From contig CAMLRG010000061.1 of assembly GCA_946482335.1 (NCBI GenBank), forward strand, positions 1 to 28,845: DNA of 28,845 nucleotides, written 5' to 3'. Position 1 is the stretch's first letter, and each line of letters begins with the position of its first letter. Both the position numbers and the translations under genes were made by a program. Shown in pieces: positions 16,671-24,161 of this stretch. The notes under the pieces are model-generated. The model saw only the letters and a list, made by a program, of their open reading frames with translations, was not told the DNA's origin and did no database searches. This DNA comes from an uncultured Duganella sp. (GTDB lineage: Bacteria; Pseudomonadota; Gammaproteobacteria; Burkholderiales; Burkholderiaceae).

Positions 16671-17456
16671 TCAGGGCTTCGCATACTCCACATTCAATGC
16701 ATCGAGTTCGCAGCACATCTGGGCGAATGCGGCCTCGCATTGGACCGGATCGCCTTTCACGCCAAGCTCGATGTGGCGCCTGGTCTTCGCATCGCCCACA
16801 CTGGGCAGGCTGAAGATCTTGATGCGTGGCCAGGCTGCTTCCAGGGCCAGCATCAGCGGTGTCAGCGCGGCTTCCGCTGCTTCATACACTAACACCGATT
16901 GCTCAGCACGCGGCTCACGATTGAACAGGTCCGCATGATGTGTGTCGAGCACCCACTCGATCATCGGCCACGCCATGACCGGGAAGCCCGGCACGAAGTA
17001 ATGCGTGCCATGTGCAAAACCGGCCACATTGTTGTAGGGGTTCGGGATCAGGGCCGCACCTTGCGGGAATTCGGCCATCTGCAGGCGCTGGATATTTTCC
17101 GCCGAACCGAGGTCGGCCACCTCGCCCTTTTCTTCGGCGATCTGGCGGATGCGCTGCTGGATGCCGTCCTTCGCCCCCTGGTGCAGCGCCAGCGGCAGCC
17201 CGAGCGCAGCGGCCGCGGCCTGGCGGGTGTGGTCGTCCGGCGTGGCGCCGATGCCGCCGCATGAAAAAACGATATCGCCGCTGGCAAAGGTGCGCTTCAG
17301 CGTGGCGGTGATGCGGTCGCGGTCGTCGCCCAGGAATTCCGCCCAGCCCAGTTGCAGGCCGCGCGCCGCCAGCAATTGCACCACTTTGGGGAAATGCTGG
17401 TCGACCCGTTTTCCCGACAGGATTTCGTCGCCGATGATGATCAATCCGATTGGCAT
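16671..17456 (-). CDS. MoCF-domain (CinA N-terminal-like) molybdopterin-binding protein
   Basis: 261 residues from the ATG at 17456, which has GAGGAA upstream. It opens with MPIGLIIIGDEILSGKRVDQ, the typical start of CinA/MoaB-like MoCF domains, and carries the GGIGATPDDHT loop at 67-77. The C-terminal half (PGFPVMAWPMIEWVLD onward) fits the longer stand-alone members of this family, without the CinA amidase domain. The family is annotated as competence/damage-inducible or molybdopterin-binding; actual substrates are uncertain. The ATG lies inside the 3' end of the EI24 gene (16 bp overlap), indicating one operon that ends at the T-run terminator at 16595-16636. Confidence 0.88.
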   Translation of the reverse strand: MPIGLIIIGDEILSGKRVDQHFPKVVQLLAARGLQLGWAEFLGDDRDRITATLKRTFASGDIVFSCGGIGATPDDHTRQAAAAALGLPLALHQGAKDGIQQRIRQIAEEKGEVADLGSAENIQRLQMAEFPQGAALIPNPYNNVAGFAHGTHYFVPGFPVMAWPMIEWVLDTHHADLFNREPRAEQSVLVYEAAEAALTPLMLALEAAWPRIKIFSLPSVGDAKTRRHIELGVKGDPVQCEAAFAQMCCELDALNVEYAKP

Positions 17457-18268
17457 AGGCTTTCCTCGAAAGGTGCGTGGCGCAACTGGGCCAGCGCTTG
17501 CAGGCAATAATATTCAAACCACAGACCGGTGAAAATGAATATTACGACATACACCCAGATCGATGCAGCCAGCAGGATGGGGAAGAAGGCGATGGCGGCA
17601 GCGGCGCCGCCCACCCACACTAGGGCCGGCAGCGTGCCGGCCAGGCCCGACACGACGCCGATCGCCATCAGCTGCCAGCGGTGTTCGCGCTGCAGCGCGG
17701 CCAGCTCCTCCGGGCTGGCATAGTCGGCCAGCGCGTCATAGCTCATCACGCGGCTGGTGAGCCAGCCCCACAGCAGCACTGTCGCCAGCCCGGCCAGCGG
17801 TGGAACGATGTACAGCGGCACGATGCACAGCCAGGCCACCAGGAACATGCCGAAGGCGCCCAGCGCCTTGGCCACGCCGCCCAGGATGGAGCCGCCCTGC
17901 TTTTTTTCCAGCTGCGGGAAATGGCGGCCGCCGACATGGCGCACGATGAAGGGCATGGCGGCCACGCCGATGAAGATCATGGCCGTCACGATCATCAGCG
18001 GCAGCAGCAACAGCAGCGCGAACAGGGGCACGACGATGGAGCGCAAACCGCCCAGCCCGAGCGATTCGAGCCAGTCGCTGGTGACGCGGTAGATTTCGAA
18101 TCCGACGAAATGGCCGTGCAGCCAGTCCAGCAAGGGTTGCAGTCCCAGCCACAGCAGCAGCGCCCACAGCGCCACGGACAGGAGGAAGGGGACGATACTC
18201 AGCAAGAGGATCTTGCCGTGGAACTGGGACAGCAGGGCCCTGCCGTAAGCGTGGATGACTGCGCGCAT
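17441..18268 (-). CDS. EI24 (CysZ-like) integral membrane protein
   Basis: 275 residues from the ATG at 18268 (MRAVIHAYGRALLSQFHG); a GGAAGG-type purine stretch precedes it. Several hydrophobic segments are visible, roughly at 18-45, 72-105, 135-175 and 200-245, including ILLLSIVPFLLSVALWALLL and LFALLLLLPLMIVTAMIFI. HVGGRHFPQLEKKQGGS and SRVMSYDALADYASPEE are typical of the EI24 family, which includes the sulfate transporter CysZ. Substrate and role are not shown by the sequence. It overlaps the following MoCF gene and is divergent from the FKBP gene. An in-frame Met at 18355 adds an unlikely polar leader and is rejected. Confidence 0.85.
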   Translation of the reverse strand: MRAVIHAYGRALLSQFHGKILLLSIVPFLLSVALWALLLWLGLQPLLDWLHGHFVGFEIYRVTSDWLESLGLGGLRSIVVPLFALLLLLPLMIVTAMIFIGVAAMPFIVRHVGGRHFPQLEKKQGGSILGGVAKALGAFGMFLVAWLCIVPLYIVPPLAGLATVLLWGWLTSRVMSYDALADYASPEELAALQREHRWQLMAIGVVSGLAGTLPALVWVGGAAAAIAFFPILLAASIWVYVVIFIFTGLWFEYYCLQALAQLRHAPFEESLCQSD

Positions 18269-18396
18269 TGTTAATCCGGTTTCCTTCCCATTCAATTCAT
18301 TGTCGCGGTTGCGGGCGAAGTGTATACGAACATTGGGCAGGCGCCGCAAATGCACTACAATCGCGGCCTGAGTCCACCATTTCCAAGGAATCCCAC

Positions 18397-18753
18397 ATGA
18401 CTATCATCACCACCGCATCCGGCCTGCAATACGACGACCTCCAAGTTGGCGAGGGCGCCGAAGCCAAGGCCGGGCAGAACGTGACCGTCCACTACACCGG
18501 CTGGCTGCGCAACGACGACGGCAGCAAAGGCCCGAAGTTCGACTCGTCCAAAGACCGTAACGACCCGTTCGAATTCGCCCTGGGCGCCGGGATGGTGATC
18601 CGCGGCTGGGATGAAGGCGTGCAAGGCATGAAAGTCGGCGGCACGCGCCAGTTGATCATTCCCGCTGACCTGGGCTATGGCTCGCGCGGCGCCGGCGGCG
18701 TGATCCCGCCGAACGCCACCCTGATCTTCGACGTGGAACTGCTGGGCGTTTGA
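18397..18753 (+). CDS. FKBP-type peptidyl-prolyl cis-trans isomerase
   Basis: 118 residues, the size of a minimal single-domain FKBP. The start at 18397 follows AAGGA by seven bases. Recognisable features are VTVHYTGWL (Y33), FDSSKDR (F48, D49), MVIRGWDEGVQGMKVGG (V67, I68, W71) and a tail with Y94 (LGYGSRG), IPPNATLIFDVELLGV and F111. These positions form the hydrophobic active site in the family. No signal peptide is present, so it is cytoplasmic. It catalyses proline isomerisation during protein folding. It ends 21 bp from the convergent anti-sigma gene, with no obvious terminator between. Confidence 0.95.
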   Translation: MTIITTASGLQYDDLQVGEGAEAKAGQNVTVHYTGWLRNDDGSKGPKFDSSKDRNDPFEFALGAGMVIRGWDEGVQGMKVGGTRQLIIPADLGYGSRGAGGVIPPNATLIFDVELLGV

Positions 18754-18774
18754 TTCGCGCCGCGGAGGCGGCCA

Positions 18775-19533
18775 CTAGCGCTGCCACTTGCGCTGTACTG
18801 CCTCCTGCTCCGCTTTCGCATCGAGCGCCTGGCCGGCGATACGCTGGTCGATCGCTTCCAGCACCTGCGGCGGCATGTCCGCCGCGGCTTGCCGGTATTC
18901 CCCCTGCGGCCCCTTGGACGGGTTTTGCAGCGCCAGCTGCACCTTCCAGGCGCCGCCCTGCTTGCAGGCCAGGCCAGCCAGGTCCTGCGCCGTCATGAAG
19001 CTGCGGCAATAAGCGCCATCCTGCGCCAGGAAACTGGTGCCGATGCGCACCGGCCCGCCGCTGCCGCCCAATTGCTGTTCCAGCGCCGTCGCCAGGCGCC
19101 CCTGCGCCACCAGCGCGCCGTCGCGGCTGGCCACCGTTTCGACCCGGTCGGCCGCCAGCAGGCCAATCCCGTAATGGCCGGCCATGACGCCCACCATCAG
19201 CATTGCCGCCATCGAACCCCACTCCGGCCAGGACCAGCGCCGGCTGCGGACAGCCTTGCGGGCCGCTTGCTGCTCCGCCTCGCGCCGGGCGCGCACGGAA
19301 TCCAGGCTCACTACCGTGGCCTGGCGCAGCGGCTGCGCCAGGCGCGGCGGCACCGCCTCCTCCGCCACCGGGGCATAGGCCGCAAACACATCGTTGCGCA
19401 TGGCCTTGTGCTGGGCCACGCGGCGCGCCAGCGCGGCATCCTTGCGCATGGCTTCTTCCACCGCGCGGCGCGTGGCTTCATCCAGTTCGCCGTCGGCATA
19501 GGCCATCAGGATTTCGTCGGAAAAACTCTTCAT
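18775..19533 (-). CDS. Transmembrane anti-sigma factor
   Basis: 252 residues. The N-terminus (SDEILMAYADGELDEATRRAVEEAM) is the classic anti-sigma start seen in RsiW/zinc-finger-like families, but the segment QHKAMRND lacks the CxxC of zinc-binding anti-sigmas. One membrane helix (about 105-126, GSMAAMLMVGVMAGHYGIGL) separates the cytoplasmic sigma-binding part from a periplasmic domain of about 125 residues with two cysteines (C176, C190) that could form a disulfide. The ATG overlaps the sigma-factor TGA (ATGA) and has GAGGA upstream, so the pair is translationally coupled. It presumably holds the sigma factor at the membrane until an envelope signal releases it; the signal is unknown. Confidence 0.88.
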   Translation of the reverse strand: MKSFSDEILMAYADGELDEATRRAVEEAMRKDAALARRVAQHKAMRNDVFAAYAPVAEEAVPPRLAQPLRQATVVSLDSVRARREAEQQAARKAVRSRRWSWPEWGSMAAMLMVGVMAGHYGIGLLAADRVETVASRDGALVAQGRLATALEQQLGGSGGPVRIGTSFLAQDGAYCRSFMTAQDLAGLACKQGGAWKVQLALQNPSKGPQGEYRQAAADMPPQVLEAIDQRIAGQALDAKAEQEAVQRKWQR

Positions 19534-20033
19534 ACCGTCCTCGCTTGTTCCGATAACAGTTCTTGCAGCGCCGTGCGGGCCCGCGCCAGCCGGCTGGTCA
19601 GGGTGCCGACCGGGATGTCCAGCACATCGGCGGCCTCCTTATATGGCAAGCCTTCCACCAGGACCAGGCCGACCACCAGCCGATGCTCCTCGCTCAACAG
19701 GCTGACTGCTTTCTGCACCGCCAGCCGCTGCTGGTGGGCTTCGGCAAAGTCGTCACCCACGTGCTCGCCTTCTTCTTCCGGCGCAAACAGCTCGCTGCGG
19801 CGGGTGCGGGCGCGCACTTCATCGATCCAGGCATTCTTGATGATGCGGAAAAGCCAACTATCGAGCCGGGTTCCCGGCTGGTAAGCGCTGCTGTGCAGGA
19901 TGGCGCGCTCCACCGAAAGCTGGACCAGGTCGTCCGCGTCCTCGCGGTGCCAGGCCAGCGTGCGGGCAAAGCGCCGCAGCCGCGGCAAGAGGGCGGCGAT
20001 TTCCTGGTGCAGGGCGTTATCGTTGTCCATCAT
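19530..20033 (-). CDS. ECF-type (sigma-70 family) RNA polymerase sigma factor
   Basis: 167 residues from the ATG at 20033 (the next codon is also Met). Region 2 (about 14-78) includes DADDLVQLSVERAI and SWLFRIIKNAWIDEVRA; region 4 (about 105-160) has LPYKEAADVLDIPVGTLTSRLARA with its helix-turn-helix. No region 1 or 3, so it is an ECF group member. No ribosome-binding site is visible; the predicted -10 box ends six bases before the ATG, suggesting a leaderless mRNA. The promoter at 20039-20067 has the same elements and spacing as the one before the repeat-protein gene, so the sigma factor probably drives its own operon. It overlaps the anti-sigma gene by four bases and is divergent from the S8 protease. 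Confidence 0.93.
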   Translation of the reverse strand: MMDNDNALHQEIAALLPRLRRFARTLAWHREDADDLVQLSVERAILHSSAYQPGTRLDSWLFRIIKNAWIDEVRARTRRSELFAPEEEGEHVGDDFAEAHQQRLAVQKAVSLLSEEHRLVVGLVLVEGLPYKEAADVLDIPVGTLTSRLARARTALQELLSEQARTV

Positions 20034-20038
20034 ATGTG

Positions 20039-20067
20039 GAGAACGAACGGGGTGGGGATTTTCTTCC
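20039..20067 (-). promoter_or_regulatory. Predicted ECF promoter of the sigma/anti-sigma operon
   Basis: Minus strand: GGAAGAAAA (20067-20059) and CGTTCTC (20045-20039), with 17 nt between GGAAG and CGTT. This matches the broad ECF pattern GGAAC-N16/17-CGTT and is repeated at equal spacing at 21775-21803. It is the likely autoregulatory promoter. Confidence 0.72.
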
Positions 20068-20122
20068 CACTTTCCATCGTTTATACAGATTAGATACCGA
20101 AAGCCTATATTATCATCCGACC

Positions 20123-21754
20123 ATGCCAAGCCTGCGCCCGTCTTGCTTCCTGTTGCGTTCACGCCGCTGCCTGCGGCGGTGGCTGCTGGCGCTCGGCTGC
20201 GCTGCCGGCGCCGGCCTGCTGGCCTGGGCCGGGCCGGCGGCGGCACAGATCGGGTTGCCCGGCCTGCCCCAGTTGCCGGGCGCCGGCTTGCCTTCGCAGC
20301 TGGGCGACAGCGTGCTGCGCGAGCGTTTGCGGGAGCGGCTGCTCGATACCACGGAGCTGCCGCGGCGCGTGCCGCTCGACCAGTTACGGCTGGTTACCAT
20401 CCGCGATTTACTGCAGCGCTATCCGGCCCATCTCGAACCCGACCCGGCGGGATTGCCGATCGTGCGGCGCGAAATCCTGGCCTGGTCGCCATCGGCCGCG
20501 GGCTTGGCTGCGGCGGCCGCATCCGGCCTGGCGGTGGTGAGCCGGCAGGACATGCCGGAAGTCGGGCAGACGCTGGTGACCTTGCGCGTGCCCGATGGCG
20601 TCGCCACGGCGGCAGCGCTGTCCGCCTTGCGCACGGCGGATCCGGAGGGCGTCTACGATTTCAACCATGTCTATACCGGTGCCGGCGCGGGCGGCGCCAC
20701 CGGTACGGCGGCAGGCGTCGGGGACATCACGCCCGCCGTCGATGCGACGGCCAATCCGGCTGCGCGCGCGCCCGCCGGCCGGGCCCAGGGCCGCGCGGCG
20801 GCCGATGGCGCGGCAACGAACGGCAGTGGCGCACGCGCGGCCGGCGGCGCAGGTGGCCGCAAGCCGGCCGCGGGCGCGGGGGTGGCCGGGCCGACGCGGC
20901 GCGTCATTTCCGGCGCAGCCCATGGCGCGCTGCCGGGTGGCGGTCCGGGCGGGGAGCGCGCCGCGCGGGCCGTGACGAGCGGCGCCGGAGCGAGCGGCGC
21001 GTCCGGCGGCGACGTGCGCGTCGGGCTGGTGGACAGCGGCGTCGATGAGCGGCACGAGGTGTTCGACAACGCCCGCATCGTGCGCTGGGGCTGCGACGGC
21101 GCGGCGCGGCCCGCACCGCACGGCACGGCGGTCGCCGCCCTGATGGTCGGCAAGTCCGCCCGCTTCACGGGCGCGGCGCCAGGGGCCAAGCTATACGCGG
21201 CAGATATATATTGCGACCAGCCGACAGGCGGCTCGGCAAGCCAGATCGTGCAGGCATTGGCCTGGCTGGCAAAGGAGCAGGTCGGCGTCATCAATATCAG
21301 CCTGGTCGGCCCCGCCAACCAGATGCTGGGCCGCACGGTTCAGGCGCTGGTGGCGCGCGGCCACTTGCTGGTGGCGGCGGTCGGCAACGATGGGCCGGCG
21401 GCGCCGCCCTTATATCCAGCCAGTTATCCCGGCGTGGTGGGCGTCACGGGCATCGACCCGAAACGCCGCCCGCTGCCCGAAGCGGCGCGCGGGCCGCAAG
21501 TGATGTTCGCCGCGCCTGGCAGCCAGATGGCGGCGGCAGCCATCGGCACCCCGCCGTATAAGCTGGTGCGCGGAACCAGTTTCGCCGCACCACTGGTGGC
21601 AGCGCTGCTGGCGCCGCACCTGCCCTCCCCTTCGCCGGCGCTGGCCGCCGGTGCCGTATCCTCACTGGCCGCCAGCGCCACCCCGGCCGGCGACGGCACC
21701 GGCCGGGGCGTGGTCGGCGAAAACCTGCGCATTCCCCCATCCGCCTTCCGCTGA
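20123..21754 (+). CDS. Exported S8 (subtilisin-like) serine protease
   Basis: 543 residues from the ATG at 20123. An Arg-rich n-region and hydrophobic stretch (LLALGCAAGAGLLAWAGPAA) form a signal peptide, cleaved near residue 41. A prosegment-like region (about 60-185) is followed by a Gly/Ala-rich linker (about 186-297) and the subtilase domain with catalytic Asp304 (LVDSGVD), His333 (PHGTAVA), oxyanion Asn422 (GND) and Ser486 (GTSFAAP). It should be active in the periplasm or outside. No ribosome-binding site precedes the ATG; a TATATT at 20106-20111 could be a -10 box, again giving a very short leader. It is divergent from the sigma factor and upstream of the repeat protein. Acting on the anti-sigma factor or the repeat protein is a guess. 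Confidence 0.9.
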   Translation: MPSLRPSCFLLRSRRCLRRWLLALGCAAGAGLLAWAGPAAAQIGLPGLPQLPGAGLPSQLGDSVLRERLRERLLDTTELPRRVPLDQLRLVTIRDLLQRYPAHLEPDPAGLPIVRREILAWSPSAAGLAAAAASGLAVVSRQDMPEVGQTLVTLRVPDGVATAAALSALRTADPEGVYDFNHVYTGAGAGGATGTAAGVGDITPAVDATANPAARAPAGRAQGRAAADGAATNGSGARAAGGAGGRKPAAGAGVAGPTRRVISGAAHGALPGGGPGGERAARAVTSGAGASGASGGDVRVGLVDSGVDERHEVFDNARIVRWGCDGAARPAPHGTAVAALMVGKSARFTGAAPGAKLYAADIYCDQPTGGSASQIVQALAWLAKEQVGVINISLVGPANQMLGRTVQALVARGHLLVAAVGNDGPAAPPLYPASYPGVVGVTGIDPKRRPLPEAARGPQVMFAAPGSQMAAAAIGTPPYKLVRGTSFAAPLVAALLAPHLPSPSPALAAGAVSSLAASATPAGDGTGRGVVGENLRIPPSAFR

Positions 21755-21774
21755 AAAAAAATTTTTCGGGGGAT

Positions 21775-21803
21775 GGAAGAAAACCCGAATGCCACTCGTT
21801 CTC
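21775..21803 (+). promoter_or_regulatory. Predicted ECF promoter of the repeat-protein gene
   Basis: GGAAGAAAA (21775-21783) and CGTTCTC (21797-21803) at the same spacing as the sigma-operon promoter; identical at all element positions. An A8T5 tract (21754-21766) lies just upstream and could serve as an UP element. Start expected near 21807, 44 bp before the ATG. Confidence 0.72.
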
Positions 21804-21850
21804 TGTATGAAAGCGGCGGATTTCCCGCGGCAAGCCTAAGGAGAACTGAT

Positions 21851-23257
21851 ATGAAAACCAACATCGCAACCTTCATCCGCACTGCTTTGATCGCTGCCGC
21901 CGGCGCCGCGTCCATCGCCCAGGCAGGTCCGCTCGGCGGCGCGCTGGGCGGCAATATCGGCGGCGCCATTGGCGGCGGCTTCGGCGGCGGCATCGGCTCG
22001 ATGCGCGGCGGGATGGCGGGCGGCATGGCCGGCGATATCGCCGGCAGCACCATGCGCGGCAGCCGTACCGGCGCGGATATCGCCGGCCGCGCCGCCGGCG
22101 ATGCCACGGCCACCGCCTCACGCGCCGCTGCCGCCGGCAACTCCGCCGACCAGGCGGCGCAACGCGGCATCGATGCCGGCGGCGCGGTAAGCGGCGCGGC
22201 TGGCCTGACGGGCAGCCTGTCCCGCAATGCCGGCAGTGCTGGCGGAAATGCGGACGGCGCAGCAAACGGGGCCGCAAAGAGCGCGGCAAACGGTACGGCA
22301 AACGGCGCAGCAAATGGCGCGGCAAATGGCGCGGCAAACGGCGTCGCGGGCAGCCTGGCTGGCGGCGCGGCAGGCGCTTCATCCCTTGGCGTCCAGCTGA
22401 CGCGCGGCGCCGGCGCAGCCAGCGGCAGCGCGGACGGCGCGGCCAATGGCGCCGCCAATGGTGCCGCCGATGCTGAAGGCAGCCTCGCGGGCGGCGTGGC
22501 CGGCGCTTCCGCCATGGGTGGAAAACTGGCGCGCCGTGCCGGCTCCGCAAGCGGTGCAGTGGACGGCGCAGCCAGCGGCACCGCAAACGGTGCGGCAAGC
22601 CGCGCTTCCGACAGCACGCCGGCCAGCAATGCCAACGGCAATGCGAGTGGCGCTGCCAATGGCACCGCAAACGGCTTGATGGGCGGCCTGGCCGGCGGCG
22701 CGACCGGCGCGCACAATCTCGGCGCACAGGTGGCGCGTAACGCCGGCGCGGCGGGCGGCAGTGCGGACGGTGCGGCAAACGGCGCCGCAAACGGTGCTGC
22801 AAATAGTGCGTCGAACAGCGCTCCAGGCGGCACGTCGAATGGCGGCAAGGCTGCCTCGGCTTCGGGCAACGGCAACGGCGCATCCGGTCTCGGCGCCAGC
22901 CTGGCGCGCGGCACCAGCACGCTTGGCGGCAGCGCGGACGGTGCATCCAGCGGCAATGCGAATGCGCATGCAAACCGTTCGGGCGCCAGCGGCTCGGCCA
23001 ACGGCAACACCAACGGCGCGGCGCAAGGCCAGGCCATCGTCCCCACCCGCAGCGCCTCGCGCCACGCGAACGCTGCAGCCAACGGTGCCGCCAACGGCTC
23101 GGCGAGCGGCAGCAAAGCGTCCCGCGGCAGCAGCGCCGGCGGCGGCCAACCCGCAGCGCAGCAAACGCATAAAAGCGCCTCCGCCAATGCCAACGTGAAC
23201 GCAGGTTTCAACGCACGGGCGGGCAAAAACGCCGCCGTTGAGGGCTCCGCGCAGTGA
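21851..23257 (+). CDS. Exported Gly-zipper / Ala-Gly-Asn repeat protein
   Basis: 468 residues from the ATG at 21851, preceded by AAGGAG. Signal peptide MKTNIATFIRTALIAAAG, cleavage near AQA/GP (residue 25). Residues 27-65 are a glycine-zipper-like stretch (GGALGGNIGGAIGGG, then GGMAGGMAGD). The remainder is built of Ala, Gly, Asn and Ser with about four 40-residue units (168-207, 211-250, 279-318, 343-375) of the type SLAGGxAGASxLGxxLxRxAG followed by ADGAANGAANGAA. No Cys, Trp or Tyr occurs. No family is recognised; a surface, matrix or outer-membrane-associated structural role is conceivable. It has its own predicted ECF promoter and follows the S8 protease. The reverse strand is open over the same stretch only because of codon bias. 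Confidence 0.8.
   Translation: MKTNIATFIRTALIAAAGAASIAQAGPLGGALGGNIGGAIGGGFGGGIGSMRGGMAGGMAGDIAGSTMRGSRTGADIAGRAAGDATATASRAAAAGNSADQAAQRGIDAGGAVSGAAGLTGSLSRNAGSAGGNADGAANGAAKSAANGTANGAANGAANGAANGVAGSLAGGAAGASSLGVQLTRGAGAASGSADGAANGAANGAADAEGSLAGGVAGASAMGGKLARRAGSASGAVDGAASGTANGAASRASDSTPASNANGNASGAANGTANGLMGGLAGGATGAHNLGAQVARNAGAAGGSADGAANGAANGAANSASNSAPGGTSNGGKAASASGNGNGASGLGASLARGTSTLGGSADGASSGNANAHANRSGASGSANGNTNGAAQGQAIVPTRSASRHANAAANGAANGSASGSKASRGSSAGGGQPAAQQTHKSASANANVNAGFNARAGKNAAVEGSAQ
22352..22975 (+). repeat. In-frame tandem and interspersed coding repeats
   Basis: Four diverged copies of a roughly 120-bp unit encode the 40-residue blocks of the exported protein, with spacers of 3, 28 and 24 residues. 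Within blocks the tripeptide ANG recurs as GCAAACGGC variants. Copy 4 is the most diverged. Such tracts are prone to length change between strains. Confidence 0.75.
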
Positions 23258-23278
23258 CGCACCAGCCTGGGGCGGGCC

Positions 23279-23312
23279 GGCGGAAAAGCTTAAGCTACCT
23301 GAGCTTTCCGCC
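23279..23312 (+). terminator. Stem-loop after the repeat-protein gene
   Basis: GGCGGAAAAGCT (23279-23290) pairs with AGCTTTCCGCC (23302-23312) with one bulged A and an 11-nt loop, 21 bp after the stop. No T-run follows, so it may be a processing or stabilising hairpin instead of an intrinsic terminator. Confidence 0.6.
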
Positions 23313-23430
23313 GAAATTCCGCCCCGATTCCGTGGCGAGCCAGTCACTATATGGGCTTCTTCAAAAAAGGGTACACACTTTTTTCAATTAATGTGCTAAT
23401 CTGCGCGCTCCATTAACCAAGGAGGTAGTA

Positions 23431-23718
23431 ATGAAAAAAGGCGAACTGATTGCAGAATTTGCGAAGCGTACCGAAATGTCCGGCGCAGCCGCTAACGACG
23501 CAATTAACACCCTGATCGCGATCGTTACCGAACGTCTGAAAAAGGGCGACACCGTTGGCATCACCGGTTTCGGCACCTTCTCCGTCGCCAAGCGCGCAGC
23601 CCGCAAAGGCCGCAACCCAGCAACCGGCGAAGCGATCAAGATCGCTGCATCCAAGACCCCTAAGTTCTCGGCTGGCGCAACCCTGAAAGCCGCTGTGAAC
23701 CCAACCAAGAAGAAGTAA
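23431..23718 (+). CDS. HU-family DNA-binding protein
   Basis: 95 residues, the size of HU. It starts MKKGELIAEFAKRTEMSG, has the helical dimer core (NDAINTLIAIVTERLKKGD), the GFGTFSVAKRAARKGRNPATGE segment that is the family signature (beta arm with RNPATG intercalating tip), and ends in a Lys-rich tail (NPTKKK). It bends and compacts DNA as a dimer. A perfect AAGGAG lies six bases before the ATG. A GCTAAT at 23395-23400 may be the -10 box, with a poor -35. A strong terminator follows. Codons here are of the highly expressed type (few rare codons). Confidence 0.96.
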   Translation: MKKGELIAEFAKRTEMSGAAANDAINTLIAIVTERLKKGDTVGITGFGTFSVAKRAARKGRNPATGEAIKIAASKTPKFSAGATLKAAVNPTKKK

Positions 23719-23738
23719 TTCTTCAGGCTGACCGCCAG

Positions 23739-23789
23739 AACGGCGGTTCAAGGCTGGCCCGAATGGCTTGTCTTGAACCGCCGTTTTTT
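23739..23789 (+). terminator. Rho-independent terminator of the HU gene
   Basis: Perfect 14-bp stem AACGGCGGTTCAAG / CTTGAACCGCCGTT followed by a T-run, 20 bp after the HU stop. Confidence 0.93.
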
Positions 23790-23893
23790 ATTGTGCACCG
23801 CACCGAGGATTGGAGCCTATCCTCTAAGGCGTAGGCGGCTTTCTTTTGTATGATGGGCGCTTCACACACCCCACCCAACCAGAGGTACACACC

Positions 23894-24145
23894 ATGAGCC
23901 TGCAAGAACAATTCGACGCCGCAGTTGCCGATTCCAAGAACCTGCCGGAACGTCCGGACAACATGACCCTGTTGAAGATCTACGCCCTGTACAAGCAAGG
24001 CTCCGCTGGCGATGCGACCGGTGAGCGTCCAGGCATGACCGATTTCGTCAACCGCGCCAAGTTCGACGCGTGGGCGGCACTGGCGGGGACCAGCCAGGAC
24101 GATGCCAAGCAGCAGTACATCGACCTGATCGAAAGCCTGAAGTAA
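23894..24145 (+). CDS. Acyl-CoA-binding protein (ACBP)
   Basis: 83 residues, the length of free-standing ACBPs. The helices and ligand-binding positions are visible: LQEQFDAAVADSKNLP, MTLLKIYALYKQGSAGDATG and FVNRAKFDAWAALAGTSQDDA. YALYKQ and KFDAWAAL are the family hallmark, holding the CoA 3'-phosphate and acyl chain. It binds long-chain acyl-CoA in the cytoplasm and may buffer or deliver it to lipid metabolism. AGAGGT precedes the ATG; a longer in-frame start at 23846 adds an unlikely leader. It is first in a tight run of six genes; the next begins 16 bp later. Confidence 0.95.
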   Translation: MSLQEQFDAAVADSKNLPERPDNMTLLKIYALYKQGSAGDATGERPGMTDFVNRAKFDAWAALAGTSQDDAKQQYIDLIESLK

Positions 24146-24161
24146 TTCTCCCGAGGGGACC

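Noticed and set aside
21424..23262. Long minus-strand frames opposite the repeat protein
   Set aside because: The coding repeats of GCN and GGN codons leave the reverse strand open by bias. The plus frame has a signal peptide, a ribosome-binding site and a promoter; the minus frames have none.
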